This document shows, piece by piece, positions 43,190-53,499 of a DNA stretch of 57,717 nucleotides; positions within the stretch are counted from its first letter, which is position 1; each line of letters begins with the position of its first letter. Source of the DNA: Agmasoma carcini (nom. nud.) (lineage: Eukaryota; Microsporidia; Thelohaniidae). The position numbers were made by a program, and so were the translations under genes. The stretch covers positions 1 to 57,717 of the forward strand of contig JAOXFI010000027.1 in assembly GCA_029232285.1 (NCBI GenBank), given 5' to 3'. A model generated the notes under the pieces. The model did not search any database. It had not been told where the DNA came from and saw only the letters and a program-made list of their open reading frames with translations.

Positions 43190-43510
43190 TACAGTGGATT
43201 TTATAGTAAACCCTGGAGGACAAAAACTTTATCTTTATTGGTGACATTGAGTTCTCTGTTTCGATAAAGGTATGTAGATAGCGTTCACTAGTTGGAGCCA
43301 GCAATAACAAATGTTTGTGATAAAAACAAGATATTCCTGTTTTTGCTGCAATGAATAAGTACTGTATGTTATACTACAAAATTCATATGTGTCCTACCAA
43401 TGATGATGATTTTAAATAATCTATGGTATTAAAGATTTGGTTTGAGATGAAGTTTTTAATTTGTTATATCTTCTACCATATCTGAATCCTATTGAAAATT
43501 GTTTTTTTAA
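43190..43510 (+). pseudogene. IS630-type DDE transposase relic
   Basis: Plus-strand frames read FIGDIEFSVS (family FIDE..F), RSLVGASNNKC (family RGRS..G), then DIPVFAAMNKYCMLYYKIHMCPTNDDDF (family .S..AA....G), and NLLYLLPYLNPIENCFFK (family L.YLPPYSP.LNPIE) at about 43456-43510. This is the order of the IS630/pogo-type catalytic core; the first Asp and the NPIE are visible. Stops interrupt the middle. No ends were found; the 21-bp minisatellite starts just downstream. Confidence 0.75.
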
Positions 43511-43558
43511 ATAAAAGAACTTGGTAGTGAGAAGTGGTTCTAGAAAAAGAAAAATTAA

Positions 43559-43726
43559 ATATTTGATATAGAAGTTTTAATATTTGATATAGAAGTTTTA
43601 ATATTTGATATAGAAGTTTTAATATTTGATATAGAAGTTTTAATATTTGATAAAGAAGTTTTAATATTTGATATAGAAGTTTTAATATTTGATATAGAAG
43701 TTTTAATATTTGATATAGAAGTATCA
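43559..43726 (+). repeat. 21-bp minisatellite, eight units
   Basis: The unit TATTTGATATAGAAGTTTTAA is repeated eight times with one substitution (GATAAAG in the fourth or fifth unit). A minus-strand open frame (84 codons, repeated LLYQILK) is a by-product because 21 is divisible by 3. Confidence 0.9.
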
Positions 43727-43729
43727 TCT

Positions 43730-44207
43730 CAAATGATATTATAAAAAGATGATTAGTTATTTAAATCTCTTGTATTCAAGATAAGTCATTTGTACTAAAC
43801 AAACATTTATTATAATTATTGCATCACCGCTCATTTGAAGATTTTTATATAAGAACGAATAGCTTTTTATGATAACAATTATTTAAATATTTATTTATGA
43901 TAAATCTCAGAAGAAAGGCATCAGTCATATTTAGAGGAATAGTTAGTTTACCAAATCTGGATGATATAATTATTTGTATTGAACTATTAATTAACTATGT
44001 TGAACCACTGATTATTTATATACTCTAACCATATAAAGATTATGGTTAGATATTAAAATATATAACTCTTAAGTCATTTCACTCTTATTTAGATTTTATA
44101 ATATGAAAGAGATAAGATATACAACATAATGATGTTTTCATTGCTTATATTCAAGATTAATGGAATTAAACTAATAAAAAAGTCAAGACTAAAAGCTATT
44201 AACATTT
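43730..44207. other. No gene seen
   Basis: AT-rich spacer. Confidence 0.45.
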
Positions 44208-44210
44208 CTT

Positions 44211-44352
44211 AAAATATTGAACGATTATAGTATAACATACTTGATCAGAAATGCATATACTCAATTATATTATTAAAAATTAAAATATTGAACGATTATA
44301 GTATAACATACTTGATCAGCAATGCATAAACTCAATTATATTATTAATATTT
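44211..44352 (+). repeat. Tandem duplication, 71-bp unit
   Basis: AAAATATTGAACGATTATAGTATAACATACTTGATCAG occurs at 44211 and again at 44282, continuing through AATGCATA.ACTCAATTATATTATTAA with two or three differences. Non-coding. Confidence 0.88.
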
Positions 44353-44718
44353 ATTTTGAAATCAAATATTCTAACAGTACCAAATTTTTATATAAAATAA
44401 TTTAGATCGAAAAAATTTATATATTGTACAATGATAGATATTTTTTCTTAAAATAAAATTTTCAAATATTTACACTACATTTGTTTAATCAACAATTGTC
44501 TGAATCATAAAGTCAAATAATTTTGAATTTAAAGGTAAATGATGTTGTTTAATCACTTAAGTGATATTTTCATATATAGAAAGCACTTTATTATATCATG
44601 GAAATAATAATAGAACATTTCTAACAATCATGATTATCAAAGGTTTTAACTTACAAAGTTTATCTTAAACTGACAAAATATATTTGCTTTTATAAAATGT
44701 GTGAAGTGATTAAACAAT
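44353..44718. other. No gene seen
   Basis: AT-rich; CAGTACCAAATTTTT at 44373 resembles the possible MITE end at 16865. Confidence 0.4.
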
Positions 44719-44838
44719 ATTTTCATAATTTTCATAATTTCATAATTTTCATATTTTCATAATTTCATAATTTCATAATTTTCATATTTTCATATTTTCA
44801 TATTTTCATAATTTTCATATTTTCATATTTAAATATAA
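44719..44838 (+). repeat. Low-complexity ATTTTCATA array
   Basis: Irregular repeats of ATTTTCATA and ATTTCATA, 8-9 bp units, about 120 bp. Confidence 0.8.
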
Positions 44839-44937
44839 AATTATGAATATAAAAGTTCACTATATGTGATCTTCTGTATTAATATGGTTGTTATCAGCTT
44901 CAATTTGATCCACCCCTTTTCTTTAAATAAATTTCTG

Positions 44938-45208
44938 CTAAAAAATCAGCCATTCATCATTTCCTTGACTATATTTGTTTTTTATTGGTCTTAGAATAGT
45001 AAATAACAAATCTAAATCATATTTTCTTTTCTTTAATATCTCATTTCCGCCAAAATCGTGTCTTAGTAAGTCCTTCCATATTTGATTATCTTTATTAACC
45101 GATATATTGTAATCTAAAGCTAAATTTTCAATTATATTTTAGATTCTTTCATTTTTATCATATTTGTTTTAAGTAGATTCAAAGTATTTACTTATACTGT
45201 CTATCCAT
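44938..45208 (-). pseudogene. Decayed gene of unknown function with CCC-like start
   Basis: Minus strand: an ATG at 45208 is preceded by TTTTTACCCTT, like the start signals of real genes here, and opens MDRQYK before a stop. After one or more frame changes a clean stretch of about 60 codons follows (IENLALDYNISVNKD, QIWKDLLRHDFGGNEIL, YDLDLLFTILRPIKNKY) to a TAG at 44938. The composition is protein-like and not transposase-like. I do not recognise it. It appears to be a recently lost cellular gene or a small fragment of one. Confidence 0.4.
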
Positions 45209-45539
45209 AAGGGTAAAAACCTTTAAAAAGTTTCACACTTGTCAAAGATATTCAATTTTTATCAAATCTGGTAATTCCATAACTGCTTGTTTTATTTAGT
45301 GATATACTCATTCTTCTTAAAACATCACCGCTCTATATATGAAGCTTTCGTATTTTAATTTATATATTTAACTTTAGTATTAAATAAAATAATAATCAAT
45401 TATTTCTATAAGACCATTAACTAAAATACAATTATTTTAAATAGTCTTATTATTAAAAATTGAAATTTTTATATAAAGATAAAAAATATTATTTAATTTG
45501 TTAATATCTCTGCAAAGAGTCCAGAAATTAAATGGTAAC
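45209..45539. other. No gene seen
   Basis: AT-rich; the minus-strand fragment of the decayed gene may begin further upstream here, but no frame is open. Confidence 0.4.
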
Positions 45540-45760
45540 GTTATAAATAACAAATAGTTGCAAGAGTAACTGAAATATTAACTTTGTTAACCTTTGAAAC
45601 TAGTTTTCGGTTGATAGACAGACTCCTCTTCTTTATTGCACGAAAGATCACTATCTCGAACATATAAGCTGTTTGGTGTGCTTAATAACACAAACCCAGC
45701 TACAATATAATATATATTATTTAAAATCTTATTAGATGGTATTAATTGTATTTTTTATCG
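45540..45760 (+). repeat. Unclassified dispersed repeat, copy i
   Basis: Blocks GAAACTAGTTTTCGGTTGATAGACAGAC, CTTCTTTATTGCACGAAAGATCAC, CTCGAACATATAAGCTG, GTGTGCTTAATAACACAAACCCAGCTACAATAT, then AAAATCTTATTAGATGG; same order as the other copies. Confidence 0.65.
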
Positions 45761-46380
45761 AAGATCAATAAGCTTATGATTGATTTCCTTAAAAATATTC
45801 AAATACTTTACCCTTTACAAACATAGTCTTAAATCTATTATACAATGATTTATTTAAAAATTTTCAATATAACTTTTGTGATTATCATATCTATCAATTT
45901 TACACTCTTAACATTGTTATATTACGTATTCAAAGATCTGTTTATATGTAATACCTTTACTATTGTATTGATGTTAAAAAAGAATATATTGAGTTGAATA
46001 ACAGTAAATATATAACAATGATTTGAAACATTTAATACAAGGGAATGATAGATGAATGGTCATGTTTATATCTAGTGGAAATACTGTTATTAAAACCAGA
46101 AATAATGAAAAAAATTCAAAATTGAAATCTTTTATAAATAAAATAATTTCAATATATTCAACTTTAATGAAGCTTATTGTTGTTCAATTATATACACATA
46201 TGACATGTATGAAATTTTTACCTATTTATGAATAAGCTTTTGTAAATATAGAAGTATTTCTGTTAAATTATATTAGAAAATGATTTTGATAAATTGCTTA
46301 GCTTGGCTATTTATTATAGAAAAAATAATATTTTAATATTGATTTAATAACTGATATAGATGAAGTAAGAGTAAAAGAAA
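45761..46380. other. No gene seen
   Basis: AT-rich spacer with no recognisable family. Confidence 0.45.
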
Positions 46381-46584
46381 TTAAAAACTGGGCAATAGGA
46401 GAGACATAATTAAAGAGAATATATTTAAAGAGAATATATTTAAAGAGAATATATTTAATAAGTAACCTTTTATATGCTTGATGAATTTCTATATAATAAA
46501 TTAAAAACTGGGCAATAGAAGAGACATATTTAAAGAGAATATATTTAATAAGTAACCTTTTATATGCTTGACGAATTTCTATAT
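46381..46584 (+). repeat. Tandem duplication, about 120-bp unit, with a nested 15-bp repeat
   Basis: TTAAAAACTGGGCAATAG starts at 46381 and 46501; each copy runs on to TTTATATGCTTG.CGAATTTCTATATA or nearly so. The first copy carries three AAGAGAATATATTTA units and the second one, explaining the different lengths. A 131-codon minus-strand open frame over it repeats the same peptide and is a by-product. Confidence 0.88.
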
Positions 46585-46689
46585 AAACTGAAATGATAAA
46601 AAATGCACTAAAAATAAACTTCACGTTACATTGTTTAATTGATGCATATATTTTAACATGAAAATTAATATTTAGTATGCCTAGTTTTT

Positions 46690-46940
46690 GACAAAGCTTC
46701 AAAGTATTTCATTTCATATCCTCTCAAGGTTTCTCAAATAATTTATTATCATTTTACCTCTAAAACATTGTCTTTTATATCACAATATTTTTAAAGGTGT
46801 TTAATTAAGTTCAAATCAGGTGATACGTTGGCTAATAAGTTTTCAATACTATTTCTTTAAAATAATGGTGTATTATTCGAAGTGTGTTTATGATGGTTGT
46901 CTTATAGAAAAAAAATAATTTTTTAAATTTTTCATAAAAG
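46690..46940 (-). pseudogene. Tc1/mariner transposase relic
   Basis: Minus-strand frames give QDNHHKHTSNNTPLF (family QDN.P.HT) near 46860-46915 after a stop in place of Gln, then, in another frame, SIENLLANVSPDLNLIKHL (family W...SPDLNPIE..W) near 46795-46850. Catalytic Asp two is present and the third residue is replaced. No termini were found. Confidence 0.7.
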
Positions 46941-48235
46941 TATAAATATTGTAGTAACACATCTTATGTAAGGCATTGTATGTAATATCATCAGCTTTTA
47001 ATCTTTATTTCTTCATGTTCTATATTGAACGATAGGGAAATTTTTATAAATAAATATTCCTTTTTAAATGATTATATTAGTTAGTTAGTTAGTTAGCTAG
47101 AGACACTAGTGTTGTATCATCGAATTGCCTTATGACAATGTTTTCAACCAATATATCAACATATTGTTATTTATTTACTAGAACTAATTTACAAACATCA
47201 TTTGAACTAAGCATCCATATATACTATTAGCTGTAAGTTGGTTATTATTAAGAAATTCAGATGCTATTCCTTAGCAGAATTGTCGTTTGGTGTTTACAAA
47301 TAATTCTGATGTGTTACATCTGACCGTAAACCATAATCTTTTTAAATATTTCACTATTCAGTAAAGTTTGCGAACAGTATCACATTCTTTAAATCCTTCT
47401 GTATTGAAATAATTGCAAACTATTCAATTGGTTACATTTAAACCCACATTTTCTTTAGAATCCCACTTTTTTCTGTTTATTATACTCATATCTTTATTTT
47501 TTCTTAAGTTTTAATGAAATTTAATACATATTTACTCTTTAGCAACTTTTTTAGAGAAAATTAACACCCAATTTCAGTTTAGGGTAAAAGATCCAAATAT
47601 TCAAATAAAAAATTATCATCAATAGAATCCTTCCATATTCATTCTCTTAGATATCAATTTATTTCTTTTTCACTATTCCCATCATTTTTTAAATTTATTC
47701 CAAAGAGATTAAATCGATTGCGTCTTAGCATCATTTAAATGGTTAATAAAATCACCATATGATTAAAATTAAAGATGAAATGGTATCAAGTCATCACTCT
47801 GAATTATTGAACCAAGCATACAATGATTGGGAGAAATATTTCAATACTTTGAACAAAGTTACAAAATATTTACAAGGGCTAGAAGAGGTATCACAAATAT
47901 CTAACACTTATCTGTCATCCCGAACTATTCTAATAATATGATATATTGTCTATAATAATACATAAACTCATCTATTTAGCAAATCACGCCTTCTCTATCT
48001 AATCGAACGATATATTCATCAAAATATATCTCACTATTCATTCTTAATTTTCTTGAACCATTATCTTTGATATAGTGATAACTTTTGCATTACCTGTATT
48101 TGGGCCACATTATCAAACCATTTATAGCATGTTAGACGTTATTTTTCTTATTCTAAGATTGTCAAAAAAAAGCGAAATTTTCAATGATTTTTTAAATTAT
48201 TTAAGAAATTTTTTTGCAATCAGATCAATAAACAC
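46941..48235. other. No confident gene
   Basis: TTAGTTAGTTAGTTAGCTAG at 47080-47099 is a short tetranucleotide run. An ATG frame at 47759-47941 (+, 60 codons; HHSELLNQAYNDWEKYF, YLQGLEEVSQ) has a polar, helix-forming composition unlike the flanks and might be a gene fragment, but it lacks a start motif and I cannot name it. Confidence 0.35.
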
Positions 48236-48338
48236 GCCTTCTTAAAACACCTTCACCTTCTTAAAACACCTTCACCTTCTTAAAACATCTCCACCTTCTT
48301 AAAACATCTCCACCTTCTTAAAACACCTTCACCTTCTT
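48236..48338 (+). repeat. 19-bp minisatellite, about five units
   Basis: The unit CTTCTTAAAACACCTTCAC recurs at 19-bp spacing with two units carrying ATCTCCAC instead of ACCTTCAC. It is pyrimidine-rich on the plus strand. Confidence 0.9.
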
Positions 48339-49284
48339 ACTCTATTAATTAATTGGCTTTTATATGTTTAAATAGGGAAATAAAATATTGTCATATTTAA
48401 AAAATTCTTTTTTTTCAATAATGTTTGTTATATATCATAAAAATTTACACATTTTTTATTTTTCGGGTTTTTTCACTATTTTAAGCCATTATATAACGAT
48501 AAAAATTAAAAAAGTAATAATTAAGAAAATGTTATTTTATTTTGGATTTACAAAAAGTTTAATAATTCTCATAGTATACAATTTTACAGTTCTAAAACAT
48601 TTGGCTTAAGACATTATTGTCAAATATAATAAAAATTTGATGCTAAAGAGGACGCGGTGTTTGAGAAAACTAGAATAAGAATATCTTGAAAAAGTTTATG
48701 TCTTTTGTGATCAATTTATTTTGTAATAAGAATATCTGAAGAAATCAAAATATCTAATAAGACCGGCGATAAAATTTTTAAAACTGTAAAGAGAAGAAGA
48801 AAGCCACAACTTGATACTATGAGTTAGTTTTAAAATAGAATCGATAAAACTTCATTAGTCAGAAAGAAAAATTCTACCAAGGTTTTTAAAAGAATAAAAA
48901 GGAATACATGTAAATTACTTCTAAAAACTATTGAAAAAGACTCAAAGAAAAATTGGGTAGTGCGATAAGAGATTCAGTGGTAACAAACAAAGATTTTTTG
49001 ATTTGTTGGGTGAGCATCGTATATATCATTTTTAGTAAAAATTTCAGTTCTGTTAAACAATTTATTTATTAAAATATTGATAACAACAGATCGTCTCGTT
49101 ATTATATTTAATATTAAATTTATTTTAAATAAATCTGAGATGCTTACATAAAAACACAAAATATTTTTTATTTTTTGATTATTAAAAGACTCGGATCAAT
49201 ACCAAATTTTTCCCTAGAGAAAAAAAACAATTTTTTAATTAAAATTTTTTAAAAATTTTAGAGATTTGTTCAAAATAACCTCAA
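48339..49284. other. No gene seen
   Basis: AT-rich. The 73-codon frame at 48388 starts at TTG and is hydrophobic noise. The stretch 48630-48960 is purine-rich and Lys-coding in several frames, probably decayed, with no signature. Confidence 0.4.
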
Positions 49285-50077
49285 AGAACACCGTCTTTCA
49301 ACATCATTTCTACCAAGAAGACATCCATTTCAGTAGATTGCAACCATTTCCTTTTCTTTATTCGTGTGTCTTGGTTTTAGCCCAATAAGGCTCAATATTT
49401 TGAGTATGAACTAAAGTAACAAGATTAGCAAAATTTAAACTATGATTAACTGTTCCATAGACTAAACCAAGGTTAGGATATATCCTTAAATAAATTTCTA
49501 TTCATCAAAATAGATTATTGAGCCTCGGCGACATACTCTGTATATAATTGGTAAAAGAGTAGATGCGCTTTTGTCATTCAAATATGCTATATATACCTTT
49601 GAAGGTCTTGATAAAATATCAGCAATACCAAAAACCCAAATAACAGTATTTTAGTATCTTCCTTTATTCGCCTTCCAATTGTGATTGAATTTTGTTTAAT
49701 CAACCTGACATATAATATTTTGTCACCCAAATCTAAAGGGTTAAATTCGGGAAAATTAAAATAGAAATTATTTTTGAAATAGTACCTTTTAAATAATTCA
49801 TTATTTTAATGGCTTTGGATGTCGTTATATCATTAATCAATAAATCATGATTTTCAAAGCGTTACTCAAAGTAAGGTTGAGACTACGGAAGAGACTACCC
49901 TTCGAACTGAAAATATTTTTTGTAAAGAGTGTATTTACTTTTCATGCATTTAACAATTGAAAGAAACTCAGAACAGTTGTAATGTCTTTTTAAAACATTA
50001 AGCCCACATAATACTTGTAGTAGATGATCTTTATCATCTAATAACGGATCAATATTATTGTTAAAATAATTGCTCAT
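49285..50077 (-). pseudogene. Merlin/IS1595-type transposase, nearly full-length pseudogene
   Basis: The minus-strand ATG at 50077 opens 60 codons (MSNYFNNNIDPLLDDKDHLLQ..., with Cys residues in the zinc-ribbon position) to a TAG. Downstream in shifting frames come IGRRIKEDTKILLFGF, then DKSASTLLPIIYRVCRRGSIIYFDE (the second catalytic region), then TVNHSLNFA..VHTQNIEPYWAKTKTH (the third) and VEMM near 49310. It is the most complete copy from N- to C-terminus and defines the length of the family, about 260 residues. Several stops and at least four shifts. Confidence 0.75.
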
Positions 50078-50168
50078 ATTAATTAAAATTGTTGAAATTT
50101 TATTTTTATAACTAAATTATTAATCAATAAAAAATTATTTTGATCAAAATTTTATTACTAATTTAAAA

Positions 50169-50390
50169 ATGATTTTTCCTGAAAACCGAACGAAATTAAA
50201 CTCCGATAGGAAAATCTTGGTCGTGATCCAAAGACTTTACTGCTTGTTTGTATATACTGGTAGCTTTATCAACAAAATTATATTTATGACAAATTATAAT
50301 GTATTGTCGGAGATTGAGGGTATTCTTCTTTCAAGTTCTCTTAGAATAAAAATAGATTTGATTGAATGTTTATTGAGATTTGTGGGATAG
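50169..50390 (+). CDS. Possible short gene, unknown
   Basis: Seventy-three codons from an ATG: a polar start (MIFPENRTKLNSDRKIL), then moderately hydrophobic helices (VVIQRLYCLFVYTGSFINKI; IEGILLSSSLRIKIDLIECLLRFVG). No CCC motif. It lies just upstream of, and divergent from, the transposase pseudogene, so it may instead belong to mobile DNA. No family recognised. Confidence 0.25.
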   Translation: MIFPENRTKLNSDRKILVVIQRLYCLFVYTGSFINKIIFMTNYNVLSEIEGILLSSSLRIKIDLIECLLRFVG

Positions 50391-50409
50391 TCTCTCTTTA
50401 TCTCTTGGA

Positions 50410-50900
50410 TATTCATGAAGCTTATTAATATTTAATAAGCATATATTGTTATACTGATCATCAGAACCAGTATATACTATAGTATGTAATTTCTTTTAAT
50501 AAATACTTATAAGATAATGTACATAATTCTTCATCTATATAAATAAAACACATCCTGTGATTACCTAAAAGTTTAAAATGAGCATGAGTGTATTAAGTGT
50601 TTATTTTGCTAACAACGGTAAATAATATATGACTTGTGTCTATATAAATTACTTTTAAATGTAACATCGTTTCATCTATCAGTGATATAATTTTCTTCAA
50701 CATGTTTATTGTTATTAAAATATATAATAGGTATTAACTTTATCAATTCATTAATAAGTTTAAGAATTGTTTTCCTGAATAAGCCCGGTATTTTTAAATC
50801 ACCTTTATTGTGAATCAGCGGTATATTTTCTAAAAATTTCTATGTCGAATAGAAGCATATTTTCTAAAATCACAATTTCTATGCGTATATATTAAAACAC
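50410..50900 (-). pseudogene. Possible IS1595-type relic
   Basis: In the minus strand near 50640-50690 IDETMLHLK can be read across one frame change, comparable to VDETMLNC in the relic at 23.7 kb, followed by SHILFTVVSKIN. The remaining sequence is too worn to place other blocks. Confidence 0.3.
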
Positions 50901-51149
50901 AACTCTTATCTTTTATTTTTATATTCATTTAGGCTCATAAAAGACTGGTATTTATGGAACTTTTATTGCTCTGAATAAATCTAGCGATTGTAACAATACA
51001 ATAAATTTAGAGGTGTTAAGCCGTGAAACCTTTGCTTTTAAATTCGAAAATGGTTAAATTTGCACCTGTTTTCTGCTTTGTACTATTTTTAATACCATTT
51101 GTATAAAGAATCATATTGATAAATAAACCTGTATTTATTTCCCACTTTC

Positions 51150-51560
51150 TGGTCTAGAAATATACAAATTTGGGTATTCTTGACTTTGACTGTCGACATA
51201 AGGTAGTTTCCTTGGGTATAAAAATAAAAATTTATAATATATATGCGCTTATTGAGTTAAGATATGGTCTATTTTATGATGTTTACGATAATAGAAATTT
51301 TTTAATGGATAATACTGCAATAAAAACCTCTTCATTTTTTAACACGGTTTCAACTCAACAAGCCATCTTATTATCATAAAGAGTTAAATTCCTTAAATTA
51401 TTGCTCCATAGGATTTAAGAGTTCAGATGCAACACACACTAATAATTTGAAAGACTTCTGGGCTTTTTTCACATCTTCTATGGGAAAAGAAAATGGAGCA
51501 ATGAGATCAAATATTGAACAATAAGCTAATCAATATACTTTTAAGAGACGATGTATCACA
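51150..51560 (+). pseudogene. IS1595-type transposase relic, third subfamily
   Basis: Plus strand: a 69-codon frame (51170-51379, starting only at TTG) contains YDVYDNRNFLMDNTAI, like the segment leading to the second catalytic Asp. After stops, CSIGFKSSDATHTNNLKDFWAFFTSSMGKENGAMRSNIEQ (about 51400-51522) matches the family C-terminus VNHS..FV...G.HTN.IE..W...K. The THTNN version distinguishes it from the THTQN copies. Confidence 0.6.
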
Positions 51561-51961
51561 AACGAAACAAAAAAGATATTTTAGACATTTTTTTAATTTT
51601 GAACTTATTTTGTTTTTCTTGACTTTGCCGGCCAATTCAAGAAGACCCATAAATTTTATATAAATAAATAGTTAATCTTTGATAATAGTCTATAAATTGT
51701 TACTGATAGCTTTTGTTGGTTCGATAAAGCACTAAAGTGTTATTGATGTAAGCTGAGCTTCGAACTATGATGAAATATAAAAATATTATTATTAAAACTA
51801 TCCTGACCGTAATAAGATATTTTAATATAGATATTATCATTTATTTATCTTTTGATAATTTAATACTTAGTGTAATATTAAAATAAATTCATCTACCCAT
51901 AATAACAACATTTAACTAAATTATAGTAAAATTTCTATATAGTTTTATAAAATTTATTTAA
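51561..51961. other. 3' flank of the secreted-protein gene, nothing seen
   Basis: AT-rich, no gene. Confidence 0.45.
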
Positions 51962-53056
51962 TCATATTTTTTTTTGTTTTTTTGACTTAAAATAACAATT
52001 CTCATCTGTATCAGGATTTTGCCTCTTTAATTTTAGTCTATTGTCTTCAAGATTCAAAAGAGAAAGAGAAAGATCTATTGATTTATCAGTATTTTCATCT
52101 ATAAGATTCATTTCAGAGAATGTTATATCTAAAGAGTCTGTAATATCTTTAAATATGTTTTCTTTTGTGTCATTTATCAATATCTTAACATATTTAACCT
52201 TATTTCCATTATCAAAACCTTTATATTCCATTTCTCCATTTACACAATCAATTTCTATAGATTGTTGTGTTGGTATATATTTCACATATCCATCACATAA
52301 ATAAAATTTTATATTAAGACTAAAAGACTCTAATCCACCATCGATTTTATTTAATATTGATTTGTCAATATTAAAAAAGAAATTTTTATCATTTTTTGTT
52401 CTATCAAAGAAATAATCAATTGCATAAGTTTTATAAAATATACTTTTTGTTCCATTTTTTAAATAAATATCAACTGTTGCAATATTGTATGTTAAATTTT
52501 TAGTGATGCTCTTTAAAAATCTTTGAAATTTTCTATTAATTTTAAATGATATTGTGTTATGCTCAAATATTCTTTGTTTTAATATTTTTACACATTTAAT
52601 ACTATTTTTACAACAATTACATTGTATTATACTCTCATCTTCATCAAAATCAATTCTACATCAATAATTAAGTTCTTTTTCAAGTTTATTATATTTACAA
52701 AAATAAATATTTTTTATATTTGTTAATTTTTCAAATATTTTTATATCTAAAGTGCAATTTTTTTCATCTCTTGCCATCGTATCAAAGAAATAATTGGTGG
52801 AATTGATATTATTCATTTGTCCATATCCTTTAAAAATCATCATATGCCCTTTGTCAATTTCTACTTTATTATTATCAAAAATGTTTGTGAATTGTAAAAA
52901 CTTTTTGTTATTACAACTGAAAATCAAATAATCAGGTAGATTTTGTACTTGTGTTGAAGTATTGGACTTTAAATCTTCATTAGATCCACTTTTTACATCC
53001 AAAGCATATAAAATAGAACAATTCATTAATTGTATTGTTAAATATAATTGTAACAT
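51962..53056 (-). CDS. Secreted two-domain protein of unknown function, interrupted by one in-frame TGA
   Basis: A single frame of 365 codons runs from the ATG at 53056 to a stop at 51962, open throughout except for a TGA at codon 132 (52661-52663). Residues 1-19 (MLQLYLTIQLMNCSILYAL) look like a signal peptide. The two halves resemble each other: NYFFDTMARDEKN in the first and DYFFDRTKNDKN in the second, both in beta-rich contexts with Lys, Asn, Phe and paired Cys (IQCNCCKN). The C-terminus is basic (KLKRQNPD, KSKKQKKI), which could be a nuclear-localisation-like patch. CCC directly precedes the ATG. Since the frame is conserved on both sides of the TGA, the lesion is very recent, an error, or read through. 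TGA is a genuine stop elsewhere here (beta-tubulin). No family recognised; microsporidian secreted proteins are often lineage-specific. Confidence 0.75.
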
Positions 53057-53059
53057 GGG
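53057..53059 (-). promoter_or_regulatory. CCC start-proximal motif of the secreted-protein gene
   Basis: The minus strand reads TTTTTTACCC then ATG, identical in form to the tubulin and CH-domain genes, which argues that this gene is or was recently expressed. Confidence 0.75.
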
Positions 53060-53499
53060 TAAAAAATAATGTTTAAATTTATTTCAAAATCAAAATCAGA
53101 ATTTAATATTTGTTGCTAATTTATGATTTGATAGTCATAAATAATCTCATACTATGACCAATTACTAATAAATATAAACAAATTATAATGATCATTACAG
53201 ACTTATGACAATAAATAAAATTTTATATTTGTTAAAAACTCATCAATAGTACTAAAGTTATAGATATAATACTTATAATACAATAACTAATTAGAATTCT
53301 TATATCAAATAAAATAGTACTCTAATATTTCAATAAGACATCTTGCTACACTCATCAATGTCAGAATAAAACACTTTGCTACACTCATACATGTCAAAAC
53401 ATGGTTTTAATAAATATAATTGTTGTAACTCCCCAAGTTAATATTTATTTAATTAGTAAAATCATGAGATATTAAAATTAATTAATTTTTTAGCTATAA
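53060..53499. other. No gene; short tandem duplication
   Basis: Upstream region of the secreted-protein gene. Contains a two-copy repeat at 53339-53400 with the unit TTGCTACACTCAT.ATGTCA and a period of about 37 bp. Otherwise AT-rich. Confidence 0.5.

Noticed and set aside
43473..43727. 84-codon minus-strand frame of repeated LLYQILK peptide
   Set aside because: Product of the 21-bp minisatellite overlapping a transposase relic.
46307..46702. 131-codon minus-strand frame
   Set aside because: It spans a 120-bp tandem duplication (40 codons per unit) and runs into a Tc1 relic in another frame; low-complexity composition.
36862..48338. Short regular repeats (19, 21 and 9 bp) considered as CRISPR arrays
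   Set aside because: Units are directly adjacent with no unique spacers, no cas genes, and the genome is eukaryotic.
48388..48609. 73-codon hydrophobic plus-strand frame
   Set aside because: Starts at TTG in AT-rich DNA; Phe/Ile/Lys content is what random AT-rich sequence gives.
52661..52663. Reassignment of TGA to a sense codon to explain the open secreted-protein frame
   Set aside because: Beta-tubulin ends in TGA at the expected family length, so TGA is a normal stop in this genome.
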